From: Helicobacter suis
GTDB lineage: Bacteria; Campylobacterota; Campylobacteria; Campylobacterales; Helicobacteraceae
Reading direction: 5' to 3'
Assembly (NCBI RefSeq): GCF_902196135.1
Contig: NZ_CABIKE010000004.1
Coordinates: 48,020-112,019, forward strand
Length of the DNA: 64,000 nt
The notes under the pieces: model-generated
Seen by the model: only the letters and a program-made list of their open reading frames with translations
Database searches by the model: none
What the model was told of the DNA's origin: nothing
Part shown: in pieces, positions 28,524 through 46,541 of the stretch
How positions within the stretch are numbered: the first letter of the stretch is position 1
Layout of the letters: each line of letters begins with the position of its first letter
Made by a program: the position numbers and the translations under genes

Positions 28524-29428
28524 ATGGTATCATTGATTCAAACAGCAAACAGCAAACAGCAAACAGCAAACAGCAAACGCGTAGCGTTTTCCCTCTAGTT
28601 TTTATTCGTTCTATTACTTTAGTCGGCGCGCTTAGTCTTATTTCTTTAGTACCTTTAAGTGCAGAGAAAAATGGCGCATTTGTAGAGGGCGGTTTTGAGT
28701 ATTCTAATTTTAGTGGTGCGGATAAAATTTTTAGTGGGGCGTATTCTTATAATGGGGTGGTTCAGTCCCAAGCTTTTAGCTATACCAACAAGTATAATGG
28801 TAACCTCTTTGGGGCAGATATTCAGATAGGGTACAAACAATTTTTTGGGACTAAAAAGCGTTTTGGTTTGCGCTACTATGGCTTTTTTAGCGGTCAGGGG
28901 GGGAGTGCTACTATTCATGTCCCGGGGTATTCTAGTTCTTTTTATAATTCTCCTAGCTATAGTTTTAGCCAACCTTCGGCTAATCTCTTTTATGGTGCAG
29001 GGATAGACGCGCTTTATAACTTCTATGAAAGAGGTGATAAAACCTTTGGGATGGCCTTAGGCGTAATGATTGGAGGGAGTTCGTGGTTAATGGGGAAAGC
29101 CTATCATCAAGGGCAATGTTTATGGCCAGCATTCAATGCACAGGGTGATTACACTGGTTGTACTACAATGAATCATTCTTTTAATCAAATAGCAAGACTA
29201 CTTGGTAGTAAGTCATCTCCTAGTTATGTGCAATTTATCTTTAATGTCGGCTTTAGGGCTAACTTTAGTAAACATCAGGGTTTTGAATTTGGCGTGCGTA
29301 TCCCTACTATTGATGATCCGTATTTCACAACACCAAAGATAATCGGTGATACTGGGGCACACAGGCAAGCCACCTTCACTTTTAGACGCAATATAGCCGT
29401 TTATGCTAATTATGTGATCAATTTTTAG
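28524..29428 (+). CDS. Helicobacter outer membrane protein, phase-variable, currently out of frame
   Basis: The ATG at 28524, with its own promoter and ribosome binding site, is followed by five CAAACAG repeats (28539-28573). In the present repeat number this frame stops at 28596. The frame in use from 28574 onward encodes a signal peptide (SITLVGALSLISLVPLSA) and a mature protein starting EKNGAFVEGGFEYSNFSG, rich in aromatic beta strands and ending in YANYVINF, the C-terminal signature of the Hop/Hom-type beta-barrels. Adding one repeat (six in all) or removing two would place the ATG in frame. Otherwise translation could begin only at an internal ATG (28757) lacking a signal peptide. A hairpin terminator follows. 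Confidence 0.85.
28539..28573 (+). repeat. Five tandem CAAACAG heptanucleotide repeats
   Basis: Five perfect units of CAAACAG plus a partial sixth (CAAAC), located inside the first 20 codons of the outer membrane protein gene. A seven-base unit changes the frame with every gain or loss, so it is a slipped-strand switch. Confidence 0.95.
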
Positions 29429-29437
29429 AGAAGTTTA

Positions 29438-29466
29438 GGGCAAAGGCTGGGGCTTTGCCCGTGTTT
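29438..29466 (+). terminator. Rho-independent terminator after the outer membrane protein gene
   Basis: The stem GGGCAAAG (29438-29445) pairs with CTTTGCCC (29453-29460) across a 7-base loop and is followed by GTGTTTT. Confidence 0.75.
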
Positions 29467-29659
29467 TACTTCTTAGATACATTAGTAAAACTTTAAACTA
29501 AATTGTGAATGTGCGAGATTTTTTAAACCTGAAATTTTAACTAAATCTGTAGTTTAGAGCTGGGTGTGCTTGGTGTGTATTTCGTGCTATAATCACCCGG
29601 ATTGGTTAGTTTTGAGTTTTTGACCGGCTTTTTAGAATTTTTAGATGAGGAATAGTTGA
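29461..29659. other. Non-coding interval before the Z1 gene
   Basis: About 200 bases without a reading frame that I can support. It holds a TATAAT (29588-29593, context CGTGCTATAATCACCC) that is a likely -10 for the Z1 gene, 66 bp before the ATG at 29660, and GAGG (29647-29650) as its ribosome binding site. Confidence 0.5.
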
Positions 29660-29731
29660 ATGGATGATTCTAATTATAAAAAGTTTTTGAATTTGCAAGA
29701 AACAGACTTAACGAAAAATCTGAAGTTAGTT
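29660..29731 (+). pseudogene. Displaced 5' end of the Z1-domain gene
   Basis: The ATG at 29660 behind GAGG opens a frame (MDDSNYKKFLN) that stops after 24 codons. In another frame, from 29680, the sequence reads on without a stop into the Z1 gene (VFEFARNRLNEKSEV and so on). One additional A in the AAAAA run at 29678-29682 would join MDDSNYKK to VFEFARNRLNEK and restore a full-length protein of about 803 residues. This is therefore a frameshifted beginning rather than a separate gene. Confidence 0.7.
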
Positions 29732-29796
29732 TAAAGGACATAACCGATTGTATCCAAAATATTAGAGACCTCTTTTCATTAGGACGGGCGTCTTTC

Positions 29797-32070
29797 GTGT
29801 TTAGCGTTGGTGATGGTGTAAAAATGAGCGAAGATGACTATACAAGACTATACCAAGTTTTAAGCGATCATTTTATTAACATAAAAATGGAAGTGGGCAT
29901 GTCTTTACAAGGAGAGGAACAAAGAAAACGAAATACTAGGTGGTATACGGAGTTTAAATCTAAAAATAATAATTTTTACTGGGATAGGCTAAAAAAATAC
30001 CTCAAGAGTTACCCTTCAAAGGTGGTTGAAGCGCTTGATAAAGATACAGACGCGATTATGAATCAAATCGGCAATCCAGAAGAGAATAATTTTGGTATCT
30101 ATGGCATGGTGGTAGGGAATGTGCAATCAGGTAAAACCCTAAATTATACCTGTTTGATTCACAAAGCTATGGATGCGGGGTATAAATTCATCGTTATTCT
30201 TGCTGGAGATAAAAAAAATCTAAGAAGCCAAACGCAAAAACGCCTCAATGAAGTGTTTGGTATGCTAGGTAAAAAGCAACCCATTAGCCTGACAACAGAG
30301 GACTATGACTTTAATAAAAGGGATTCTGATAGGGATGCTCGATTTAATTTGGAAATGGAAGTACCTATTTATGCAGTTTTAAAGAAAAACAGCAAAGTAC
30401 TGGATGCCCTTATGAAATGGTTTGATGCTTATAAGGATAAGGGAATTTCAGAACATGCCATATTGCTTGTTGATGATGAGTCAGATTATGCCTCTGTTGA
30501 TACCAAAGAAGCTAAGAAAAAAGCCAGTGCCATCAATAGAAAGATTAGAGAGATTTTGAATCGTTTTAAAAAATATTCCTATGTCGGCTACACAGCTACA
30601 CCCTTTGCTAATATTTTTATCAATTACAATCTTAAAAAGGATAATCTCCCCGATCTGTTTCCACAGGATTTTATCCGTGCCCTTAAGACGGCCACAAACT
30701 ACTTTGGAGCACAAAAAATTTTTATAGATTACCCAAAGAAATTTCTGATAAACATAGAAGACTATGAGGAAGCCTTTCCTCTAAAACATAAAAAGAAACA
30801 CCAGATTTTAGAATTACCCGAGAGCTTGGTAGAAGCTATCTTTGTTTTTTGTCTTAATATAACCATAAGGTATTTAAGAGGGCAAGAAAAACATAACAGC
30901 ATGTTGGTCCATGTTAGCCGCTCTAATGTTGAGCAAAGACAAATATCTGAAAAATTAGAAGAACTAAAAGGGAGTTTGGGCGATTTTATTACAGAGGCAA
31001 AGAATGTTTTTGATCGCAGATTTGCAGATCATAAACATTTGTGGGAGCAAGTGCAAGAAGTGTTGCCTGAAACTCTAACTAGCATGCAGGTTCGGCTAGT
31101 CAACCAAGAGAGTGATGAATTTAGTTATCCAAAGGATAAAAAATTAAATGTAATTGTGGTGGGAGGGGCAAGTTTATCGCGTGGGTTTACACTTGAGGGC
31201 TTAAGTGTGAGCTATTTTATTCGAGACTCCGAATTTTATGACACACTCATGCAAATGGGTCGCTGGTTTGGTTATCGAGATGATTATAAGGATTTGTGCA
31301 AAATCTACATACCAAAAAAGATTCAAGAAAAATTTAAAAAGATCACAGATGCTATAAATGATCTTATGGCACAATTAAAAAGGATGAATGAGGAGGGAGG
31401 AACACCTCTTGATTTTGGGCTAGCTGTTAAAAAAGTCGCTAGATTACGGCCTACATCTGGAAATAAGATGAGAAATGCCCAAATACGAACAAATAAAAAG
31501 CTCTCGTCATTTTTTGGTGTCTATCGTTTTGTAAAAGATAAGCAAGTACATGAGAAAAACCTAAGAATCTTATCTGCATTCGTTAAATCAAAGGAATTTG
31601 AAGAAAAAGGGTTTTATAAGGTTTGTAGAGGAGTGAGTAAAGGGGAAATATTGGGTTTTCTTGAAGAATTTGAGCAAGAATTTAAACATGAAGAAATATT
31701 AAATTATCTTAATGAGAAAGATGATCTTTGGGATGTGTATTTTAATAACGAAGGTCGTGAAAAAGTGGATGAATGGAAGGTAGCAAAGCGGAATACTCAA
31801 GTGGAGGGGAACTACTTAAAGCGCAAATTCCCGCGACTGTCGCATCAAAGAGTAGTAACTGAAATAAAAGAGAAACCAGCTTTAATTTTATATATCCTAG
31901 AACTAACAACAAAAGAGGGAGAAGAAAACCCACTCAAAGGAATTTTAGTACCCGCATATGAGGTGTCTTTCCCTCGTGGTGTGCAAAACCAAGAACAAGA
32001 AAGAGAAGGGCGCTACTATAATGCCCAGCAGGATAATTTAAACAAGGAAGAAGAGGAAGAGGACAATTAG
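29797..32070 (+). CDS. Z1-domain restriction-type ATPase/endonuclease
   Basis: A 757-residue open frame (from GTG 29797; the frame itself is open from 29680) of the Z1 family, which occurs in restriction-like and anti-phage gene clusters. It is a helicase-like P-loop protein: Walker A GNVQSGKT near residue 107, Walker B with LLVDDESDYASVD near 223, and GGASLSRGFTLEG plus MQMGRWFGYR near 455-490, which correspond to the late helicase motifs and arginine finger. No partner methyltransferase, GHKL ATPase or DUF4420 nuclease is nearby, so it is an orphan. Its true start seems to be lost to a frameshift in an A-run. Whether the shortened form works is unclear. Confidence 0.85.
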   Translation: MFSVGDGVKMSEDDYTRLYQVLSDHFINIKMEVGMSLQGEEQRKRNTRWYTEFKSKNNNFYWDRLKKYLKSYPSKVVEALDKDTDAIMNQIGNPEENNFGIYGMVVGNVQSGKTLNYTCLIHKAMDAGYKFIVILAGDKKNLRSQTQKRLNEVFGMLGKKQPISLTTEDYDFNKRDSDRDARFNLEMEVPIYAVLKKNSKVLDALMKWFDAYKDKGISEHAILLVDDESDYASVDTKEAKKKASAINRKIREILNRFKKYSYVGYTATPFANIFINYNLKKDNLPDLFPQDFIRALKTATNYFGAQKIFIDYPKKFLINIEDYEEAFPLKHKKKHQILELPESLVEAIFVFCLNITIRYLRGQEKHNSMLVHVSRSNVEQRQISEKLEELKGSLGDFITEAKNVFDRRFADHKHLWEQVQEVLPETLTSMQVRLVNQESDEFSYPKDKKLNVIVVGGASLSRGFTLEGLSVSYFIRDSEFYDTLMQMGRWFGYRDDYKDLCKIYIPKKIQEKFKKITDAINDLMAQLKRMNEEGGTPLDFGLAVKKVARLRPTSGNKMRNAQIRTNKKLSSFFGVYRFVKDKQVHEKNLRILSAFVKSKEFEEKGFYKVCRGVSKGEILGFLEEFEQEFKHEEILNYLNEKDDLWDVYFNNEGREKVDEWKVAKRNTQVEGNYLKRKFPRLSHQRVVTEIKEKPALILYILELTTKEGEENPLKGILVPAYEVSFPRGVQNQEQEREGRYYNAQQDNLNKEEEEEDN

Positions 32071-32190
32071 GTTAACTCTTTAGAACTTTGCTATTGTCTA
32101 ATGCTTTTCACTAGTCGCCTTGTTTGTTTAAAATATCCTCGCTTTGATCAAATGCAGTAGTTATGCCTTTATACAACCCACAAACAACCG

Positions 32191-32749
32191 ATGTCGCAAA
32201 GATTCCAATATAAGGAAAAATTACAAAAATTGCCACTTTACAACCACAAAAACAACATCATCGCCTTGTTGCTTGTGTGTATTTCTCTTAACTTAGATAG
32301 CCATGAACTCCCTGCGTTTGTGCGCGCATGGCAGGGGATTTATAAAACAGAATGGCTACAAAAAGGGCAAAAAATCCAAATGGCTTTTTTAGTGAGTGAT
32401 AATTGTTATGCAAATGATACAGATGATGGAATGGGGAAATTTTACTGTGAGATTGGGTATTCTAAAAACAGAAGTTCTTTTGATAATAGCGATATTGATT
32501 TTTATACAGAAAAACCTAACCAGATGGAGTACTCTACCGTGTGCATTTTAGATATTCAATCACCTAAAAAGGCCGTTATTAAAGTGTATTCTATGGAATA
32601 TAGCAATGATTTTTGTCATATTGTGGTTAAAAAAATATCAAGATTGCATCACCCTTAAATCCGGAAAATGCAAGCTTAAAGATTTTATGCTACACAAAGA
32701 TATTTTTCACACCTACACAAAACAAACCGCCCTTAAAACCGGACGCTAA
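32191..32749 (+). pseudogene. Small secreted protein gene with a frameshift in an A7 run
   Basis: A 155-residue frame (32191-32658) of unknown function with a hydrophobic segment (IIALLLVCISLNL, residues 23-35) that looks like a signal peptide, followed by a cysteine-containing soluble domain. The final residues ISRLHHP appear after a run of seven As at 32629-32635. If the run had six, the protein would continue as YQDCITLKSGKCKLKD to a stop at 32749, adding about 30 residues with two more cysteines. The open second frame after the run suggests that the gene was longer. No ribosome binding site stands out. Confidence 0.5.
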
Positions 32750-32815
32750 CCCTCTACCGCCCTCATTTTATAACCCGTGTAGAAAATATTTTTTACTCCC
32801 CTCCCTCTTGATGCC

Positions 32816-41569
<8,754 letters not shown>

Positions 41570-41614
41570 TTAACCACAAACACTCAAAACGCGCCTTCAA
41601 CCCCTCCTTTAAGA

Positions 41615-41989
41615 CTACTTGATTTCTGCTTTAGCCCCCACCTCTTCTAATTTCTTTTTAATCACCTCAGCCTCTTCTTTATTCACCGCCTCTTTAAGCA
41701 CATGCGGGGTTTTCTCGGTAGCCTCTTTAGCCTCTTTAAGACCTAGCCCGGTAATTTCGCGTACCACCTTAATAACCTTAATTTTCTCAGCCCCGGTTTC
41801 TACTAGAGACACGCTAAACTCGGTTTTTTCCTCTACAGCCTCTGTTACAGCTCCAGCCACAGCCCCGGCTACCATAGTAGGCGCTGCACTCACACCAAAT
41901 TTTTCCTCAAACTCTTTGACGAGCTCAGAGAGTTCTAAAACACTCAGGTTTGCGATGTACTCTAAAACTTCCTCTTTTCCAATAGCCAT
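41615..41989 (-). CDS. rplL: 50S ribosomal protein L7/L12
   Basis: Stalk protein, 124 residues, the usual length. It has the N-terminal dimerisation helices, an Ala/Val-rich hinge (about 38-55) and the C-terminal factor-binding domain with [18 protein letters not shown]. It binds elongation factors during translation. It is 10 bp downstream of rplJ. Confidence 0.97.
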   Translation of the reverse strand: MAIGKEEVLEYIANLSVLELSELVKEFEEKFGVSAAPTMVAGAVAGAVTEAVEEKTEFSVSLVETGAEKIKVIKVVREITGLGLKEAKEATEKTPHVLKEAVNKEEAEVIKKKLEEVGAKAEIK

Positions 41990-41999
41990 AATCTGTCCT

Positions 42000-42482
42000 T
42001 TATTCTTGTTCTTTTGACTTTCTCAAATTGTCTAGACCTGTAACAAAATACCTAGCAGGCGCACTCCAAACCGATAATAGCATGCCAATGAGTTCTTGTT
42101 TGCTTGGCAATTTAGAGATGGCCTCTATATGCGTACTATCTACAGCCTGTTGCTCATAGATCCCAGCCTTGATCACAAAATGATCCTTGTGATCTTTAGC
42201 AAAACCCATGACCAGTTTAGAAAGCGCGATCTGATCAGCGCCCCAGATAAAAACATTGTTCTCTTTGAGGTTTAAAACGCCCAAATTTGCCTCTTTTAGT
42301 GCTAACAAGGCAAGGGTATTTTTAATCACCTGCACAGAAATACCCTGCACGCGGGCTAAATTGCGCAGTTTTTCTAAATGCTGCACACCCAAACCCTTAT
42401 AATCACACACCACTAAAGCCTGCATCGTACTAAAAGAATCCCTCAAACGCGCTACAAGTTCTTGTTTTTGCTCTCTATTCAA
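42000..42482 (-). CDS. rplJ: 50S ribosomal protein L10
   Basis: Base of the ribosomal stalk, binding L7/L12 dimers through its C-terminal helix. An upstream ATG at 42512 is in frame, but it would place a perfect AAGGAGG (42488-42494) inside the coding region. That Shine-Dalgarno sequence is five bases before a TTG at 42482, which gives [13 protein letters not shown] as start, matching the L10 N-terminus. I therefore choose TTG, giving 160 residues. Conserved segments include [15 protein letters not shown] and [12 protein letters not shown]. The autoregulatory leader expected for L10 would be within the roughly 80 bases upstream. Confidence 0.93.
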   Translation of the reverse strand: MNREQKQELVARLRDSFSTMQALVVCDYKGLGVQHLEKLRNLARVQGISVQVIKNTLALLALKEANLGVLNLKENNVFIWGADQIALSKLVMGFAKDHKDHFVIKAGIYEQQAVDSTHIEAISKLPSKQELIGMLLSVWSAPARYFVTGLDNLRKSKEQE

Positions 42483-42564
42483 GATTTCCTCCTTTCCAAC
42501 CAACTTCCACAAGGCTACAAAGTAAATTAAGCCAAAAGCCCTTGTTTCTTCAGTTTAAGATGAA

Positions 42565-43266
42565 CTATTTCACATCCATGAGTTCTTGGGAGTTGAGTTG
42601 CACGCCCGGAGACATCGTAAGGGACATGACACTATTTCTAATATACTTGCCTTTGGCAGTATTGGGTTTTAAGCGATTAATCGCGCGCACCAAAGCCAGC
42701 ATGTTTTCTTTGATCTGCTCCTCTGTGAAACTCACCTTACCAACGGGGGCGTGTACATTGCCCTTTTTATCCACACGGAAATTCACCTGCCCGCTTTTAG
42801 CATTGCTCACAGCCTTTTTAATATCCATCGTTACCGTGCCGGTTTTAGGATTTGGCATTAAACCCTTAGGGCCTAAAATACGCCCCACTTTCCCCACAAC
42901 AGCCATCATGTCCGGAGTGGCAATAACCATATCAAAGTTTGTATTGCCATTTTTAATCTCCTCAGCTAAATCCTCGCCCCCTACAATATCTGCACCCGCT
43001 TCTTTGGCCTCATCTAGTTTAACATCTTTAGCAAAAACAGCTACCCGTACTTTTTTCCCTGTGCCATGGGGTAAAACCACCGCCCCACGCACCATTTGAT
43101 CGGCATGTCTTGGGTCTACTCCTAAACGCAACGCCACCTCCACGCTTTCATCAAACTTAGCCGAAGCCAGAGATTTAAGCACTCCTACGCCCTCCTCCAA
43201 GCTATAAATTTTATCCTTTTCAAACTTGTCTGCTAATTTTTGCAAACGCTTTGCTATCTTTGCCAT
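42565..43266 (-). CDS. rplA: 50S ribosomal protein L1
   Basis: Forms the mobile L1 stalk near the E site and represses its own operon in many bacteria. The 233-residue product has the signature [17 protein letters not shown] near residues 128-145. It lies 2 bp after rplK, so the two are translated together. Confidence 0.97.
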   Translation of the reverse strand: MAKIAKRLQKLADKFEKDKIYSLEEGVGVLKSLASAKFDESVEVALRLGVDPRHADQMVRGAVVLPHGTGKKVRVAVFAKDVKLDEAKEAGADIVGGEDLAEEIKNGNTNFDMVIATPDMMAVVGKVGRILGPKGLMPNPKTGTVTMDIKKAVSNAKSGQVNFRVDKKGNVHAPVGKVSFTEEQIKENMLALVRAINRLKPNTAKGKYIRNSVMSLTMSPGVQLNSQELMDVK

Positions 43267-43268
43267 GT

Positions 43269-43694
43269 TTATCCTTCTATCTCAATGCCCATACTCTTAG
43301 CACTGCCCATCACAATTTTTTTAGCCGCCTCTAGGGTGGTGGTGTTGAGATCTTCCATTTTATTTTGTGCGATCTCCTCTACCTGTTGCATGGTCAGTTT
43401 GCCCACCTTATTTTTTAGTGGATTATCTGAGCCCTTAGCCACCCCGCTAGCCTTTTTGATCAAATCTGTAACCGGGGGTTTTTTAGTGATAAAAGTAAAA
43501 CTCTTATCTTGATACACCGTGATAATCACCGGGATATTAAAACTACCCATATCCTTAGTTTTCTCATTAAAAGCCTTGCAAAATTCCATGATATTCACCC
43601 CTCTTTGGCCTAGAGCGGGTCCAATGGGGGGGGAAGGATTGGCCTTACCTGCGGGGACTTGCAATTTAATCTGGCCGACAACTTTTTTTGCCAT
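43269..43694 (-). CDS. rplK: 50S ribosomal protein L11
   Basis: Ribosomal protein of the GTPase-associated centre, 141 residues. It opens with [20 protein letters not shown] and has the [19 protein letters not shown] segment. Gene order nusG-rplK-rplA is the universal one. Confidence 0.97.
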   Translation of the reverse strand: MAKKVVGQIKLQVPAGKANPSPPIGPALGQRGVNIMEFCKAFNEKTKDMGSFNIPVIITVYQDKSFTFITKKPPVTDLIKKASGVAKGSDNPLKNKVGKLTMQQVEEIAQNKMEDLNTTTLEAAKKIVMGSAKSMGIEIEG

Positions 43695-43703
43695 GCACTC
43701 TCC

Positions 43704-44237
43704 TTAAATGATTTTTTCTACCTGTGAATATAAAATATCAATCAGTGTATTGCGCCCAAAAATAGACACACTGAGTTTGAGTTTTCTATGTTCCACATCA
43801 TACTCCTCAACCGTGGCTGTAAAGTTAGCAAAAGGCCCCTCTACAATGCGCACCACCTCACCCTTTTCGTAATAAATTTTAGGTTTAGGCGCGGCGCGAT
43901 TGGCCATCTTTTCTAAGATATTGCCAATATCTGCATCGCTTAAAGGCGTGGGTTTTTTGCTCTCACCAATAAAACGGCTCACTTTTGGCAGAGACTGGAT
44001 TTTATGCCAAAGCACCGTGTCTAAATCTACCTTAATAAAAACATAACCCGGGTACAAACTACGCTCTGTAACTTTATTTTTACCCTTTTTAGAGAGTTCA
44101 ATCACATCTTCAGTAGGCACAATTACCTTTTCTACCCGATTAGCAATGCCATTTTCGCGTACCATGTTTTCAACGGCCTTTTTAACAGACTGCTCGCTAC
44201 CTGAGTAAGTCTGGATTGCATACCATTCCATGCCCAC
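43704..44237 (-). CDS. nusG: Transcription termination/antitermination factor NusG
   Basis: NusG of 177 residues (or 175 if the second Met is used): NGN domain opening MEWYAIQTYSGSE, which binds RNA polymerase, and a C-terminal KOW domain (GEVVRIVEGPFANFTATVEEY, about 125-145) that contacts Rho or S10. It directly follows secE. Confidence 0.97.
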   Translation of the reverse strand: MGMEWYAIQTYSGSEQSVKKAVENMVRENGIANRVEKVIVPTEDVIELSKKGKNKVTERSLYPGYVFIKVDLDTVLWHKIQSLPKVSRFIGESKKPTPLSDADIGNILEKMANRAAPKPKIYYEKGEVVRIVEGPFANFTATVEEYDVEHRKLKLSVSIFGRNTLIDILYSQVEKII

Positions 44238-44246
44238 AGCTTCCCC

Positions 44247-44426
44247 CTAAAGAATGCTAGCGACAAAAGAGGACAAAACAAAATCAATCAAAGTCAAAAA
44301 CAGCGTGATAATGGTTACCACGATCAGAACAGATATTAAGGCGTTTCTAATCTGCTCTTTGAGTGGAAAAATCACCTTTGATAGCTCTTCTTTTGTCAGT
44401 CTATATTGTGATAATAACTTCTTCAT
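44247..44426 (-). CDS. secE: Preprotein translocase subunit SecE
   Basis: Small single-spanning component of the SecYEG channel. The start at 44426 (MKKLLSQYRLTKEEL) gives 59 residues, the usual size in Helicobacter; a longer in-frame form from 44447 is possible but adds only MNIKVGG, and TAGGTGG lies before the shorter start. The amphipathic helix with KVIFPLKEQIRNAL is followed by one membrane segment. Confidence 0.93.
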   Translation of the reverse strand: MKKLLSQYRLTKEELSKVIFPLKEQIRNALISVLIVVTIITLFLTLIDFVLSSFVASIL

Positions 44427-44451
44427 GCCACCTACTTTAATGTTCACCCCT

Positions 44452-44527
44452 TGGCAGGCCAGGAGGGACTCGAACCCCCAACAATCGGTTTTGGAGACCG
44501 ACGCTCTACCATTGGAGCTACTGACCT
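44452..44527 (-). tRNA. tRNA-Trp (CCA)
   Basis: Cloverleaf on the minus strand: acceptor AGGTCAG pairs with CTGGCCT, followed by discriminator G and an encoded CCA. The anticodon loop CTCCAAA contains CCA and the T-loop is GGTTCGAGTCC. It lies between rpmG and secE, its normal place in this operon. Confidence 0.97.
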
Positions 44528-44545
44528 TTGCACCCCCCTCTTTGC

Positions 44546-44707
44546 TTAGCTACTTTTTAGCTTGACTTCTTTATGCACCGTGTGTTTATTTTCACGAGGA
44601 CAAAACTTTTTGAGCTCCAGTTTTTCTGTTTTGGTTTTAGCGTTTTTGGTTGTGCTGTAATTAATCTCAGCACAATCCGCACACTTCAACCCAACCTTGA
44701 CTTTCAT
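44546..44707 (-). CDS. rpmG: 50S ribosomal protein L33
   Basis: A 53-residue protein, [20 protein letters not shown] then a lysine-rich middle and [18 protein letters not shown] at the end. Cys9, Cys12 and Cys36 are present but the fourth zinc ligand is replaced (CPREN instead of CPxC), so zinc binding is probably weak or absent. It lies between tuf and tRNA-Trp as in other epsilonproteobacteria; the start codon is 8 bp after the tuf stop. Confidence 0.95.
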   Translation of the reverse strand: MKVKVGLKCADCAEINYSTTKNAKTKTEKLELKKFCPRENKHTVHKEVKLKSS

Positions 44708-44715
44708 GAAAGCCC

Positions 44716-45915
44716 CTATTCTACAATCTTAGTAACCACGCCCGCGCCCACGGTTTTACCCCCTTCGCGGATAGCAAATTTAGTGCCAAGCTCTAGCGCA
44801 ATGGGATTAATAAGCTCCACTACAATTTTTGTATTATCTCCGGGCATGATCATCTCAGTGCCTTCTGGTAGTGAGATAGAACCGGTAACATCTGTGGTGC
44901 GGACATAAAATTGGGGGCGATAGCCGTTAAAAAAGGGAGTGTGCCGTCCGCCTTCCTCTTTGGAGAGCACATACACTTCGCCCTCAAATTTTTTATGGGG
45001 TGTGATGGATCCGGGTTTACAAAGCACCATACCGCGGAAAACTTCCTCTTTTTTAGTGCCTCTAAGCAAAATGCCCACATTATCCCCCGCTTCACCTTTG
45101 TCTAGTTCTTTTCTAAACATCTCAATACCCGTAACGGTGGTTTTTTGGGTGGGTTTGATCCCTACAATTTCTACTTCATCCCCAATTTTAACCATGCCCC
45201 GCTCAATCCTACCAGTAACCACAGTACCACGACCCGCGATAGAAAACACATCTTCTACAGGCATCAAAAAGGCCTTTTCAGTATCGCGCTCAGGGGTAGG
45301 GATGTATTTATCCACTTCTTCCATGAGTTTAAGCACTTTTTCACCCCATGTACCAATGCTTCCAGATTTAGCCTCTTCTAAGGCTTTAAGAGCAGAGCCG
45401 GCAATAATGGGGGTGTCATCTCCGGGGAATTCATAGGTGCTTAAAAGTTCGCGTACTTCCATTTCTACCAAGTCTAAGAGTTCTTGATCATCTACCATGT
45501 CTTGTTTATTCAAAAACACCACGATATGGGGCACACCCACTTGGCGGGCTAAAAGAATGTGCTCGCGGGTTTGAGGCATGGGGCCATCAGCGGCTGAAAC
45601 CACTAAAATCGCGCCATCCATTTGGGCTGCACCGGTGATCATGTTTTTAACATAGTCAGCATGGCCGGGGCAGTCTACATGGGCGTAGTGGCGGTTTTCT
45701 GTAGCGTATTCAATATGAGAGGTAGCAATAGTAATCCCTCTTTCTTTTTCCTCAGGGGCGTTGTCAATGTTGTCATAATCCTTGAGTTCTGCCAAACCTT
45801 TTAAAGACAACACAGCTGAAATTGCCGCGCTCAAGGTGGTTTTGCCATGGTCTACATGCCCGATGGTGCCCACATTGACATGGGGCTTGTTTCTTTCAAA
45901 TTTTGCTTTTGCCAT
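44716..45915 (-). CDS. tuf: Elongation factor Tu
   Basis: GTPase that delivers aminoacyl-tRNA to the ribosome, 399 residues. G1 GHVDHGKTT near 19-26, G3 [12 protein letters not shown] near 80, and G4 NKQD near 135 are intact, followed by the two beta-barrel domains. It is downstream of four tRNA genes and upstream of rpmG. Confidence 0.98.
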   Translation of the reverse strand: MAKAKFERNKPHVNVGTIGHVDHGKTTLSAAISAVLSLKGLAELKDYDNIDNAPEEKERGITIATSHIEYATENRHYAHVDCPGHADYVKNMITGAAQMDGAILVVSAADGPMPQTREHILLARQVGVPHIVVFLNKQDMVDDQELLDLVEMEVRELLSTYEFPGDDTPIIAGSALKALEEAKSGSIGTWGEKVLKLMEEVDKYIPTPERDTEKAFLMPVEDVFSIAGRGTVVTGRIERGMVKIGDEVEIVGIKPTQKTTVTGIEMFRKELDKGEAGDNVGILLRGTKKEEVFRGMVLCKPGSITPHKKFEGEVYVLSKEEGGRHTPFFNGYRPQFYVRTTDVTGSISLPEGTEMIMPGDNTKIVVELINPIALELGTKFAIREGGKTVGAGVVTKIVE

Positions 45916-45967
45916 TGGATAACTCCTCTAAAATTTTATAAATAAGCGCGTGCTAGGGGACTCACAC

Positions 45968-46042
<75 letters not shown>

Positions 46043-46055
46043 ACTCTCCCTAAAC

Positions 46056-46132
46056 TGGAGCGGGAAACGGGGCTCGAACCCGCGACCCTCAGCTTGGAAG
46101 GCTGATGCTCTAGCCAACTGAGCTATTCCCGC
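46056..46132 (-). tRNA. tRNA-Gly (TCC)
   Basis: Acceptor GCGGGAA pairs with TTCCCGC, CCA is encoded, and the anticodon loop CTTCCAA reads TCC. Confidence 0.96.
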
Positions 46133-46133
46133 A

Positions 46134-46218
<85 letters not shown>

Positions 46219-46294
46219 TGGAGCTGGCTAAGGGACTTGAACCCCCAACCTGCTGCTTACAAGGCAGCTGCTCTACCAATTGAGCTAAGCCAGC
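46219..46294 (-). tRNA. tRNA-Thr (TGT)
   Basis: Acceptor GCTGGCT pairs with AGCCAGC, CCA is encoded, and the anticodon loop CTTGTAA reads TGT. It is the first gene of the tRNA-tuf transcript. Confidence 0.96.
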
Positions 46295-46307
46295 AAAATA
46301 AACTCAC

Positions 46308-46337
46308 ATTATAGCTAGTTTTGCGCTACTTTGTCAA
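46308..46337 (-). promoter_or_regulatory. Promoter of the tRNA-tuf-rpoBC region
   Basis: On the minus strand TTGACA (46337-46332), an 18-bp spacer and TATAAT (46313-46308), both perfect, stand 14 bp before the first tRNA. This is the strongest housekeeping promoter in the window, as expected for tuf. Confidence 0.9.
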
Positions 46338-46374
46338 GATTACAAATGATAATGAAAGACTTATAAGCAAACCC

Positions 46375-46427
46375 TCACTTTTAGACGCAATATAGCCGTT
46401 TATGCTAATTACATGATCAATTTTTAA
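46375..46427 (+). pseudogene. 3' scrap of an outer membrane protein gene
   Basis: About 50 bases nearly identical to the end of the gene at 28524-29428 (29376-29427): it reads LTFRRNIAVYANYMINF then stop, with only a two-base difference near the end. Nothing of the rest of that gene is present, so it is a leftover of a recombination or deletion of a paralogue. Confidence 0.8.
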
Positions 46428-46541
46428 TAAAGCCTTTTTAAATTCTTGTTGGTAGAGGGCTCTTTGGAGGGCAAGTAGCTTACTTAACCCATGCAAAATA
46501 GCGCTGTATGCGCGCTTTTTTAACTATTCTTGCGCCCCGAC

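Noticed and set aside
28539..28580. Heptamer array as a CRISPR fragment
   Set aside because: Units are 7 bp, contiguous and without spacers, and lie inside a coding region.
46338..46360. AATGATAATGAAAG as a Fur box upstream of the tRNA operon
   Set aside because: Only a partial match to Fur sites and no iron-related gene is near; it is ordinary AT-rich promoter sequence.
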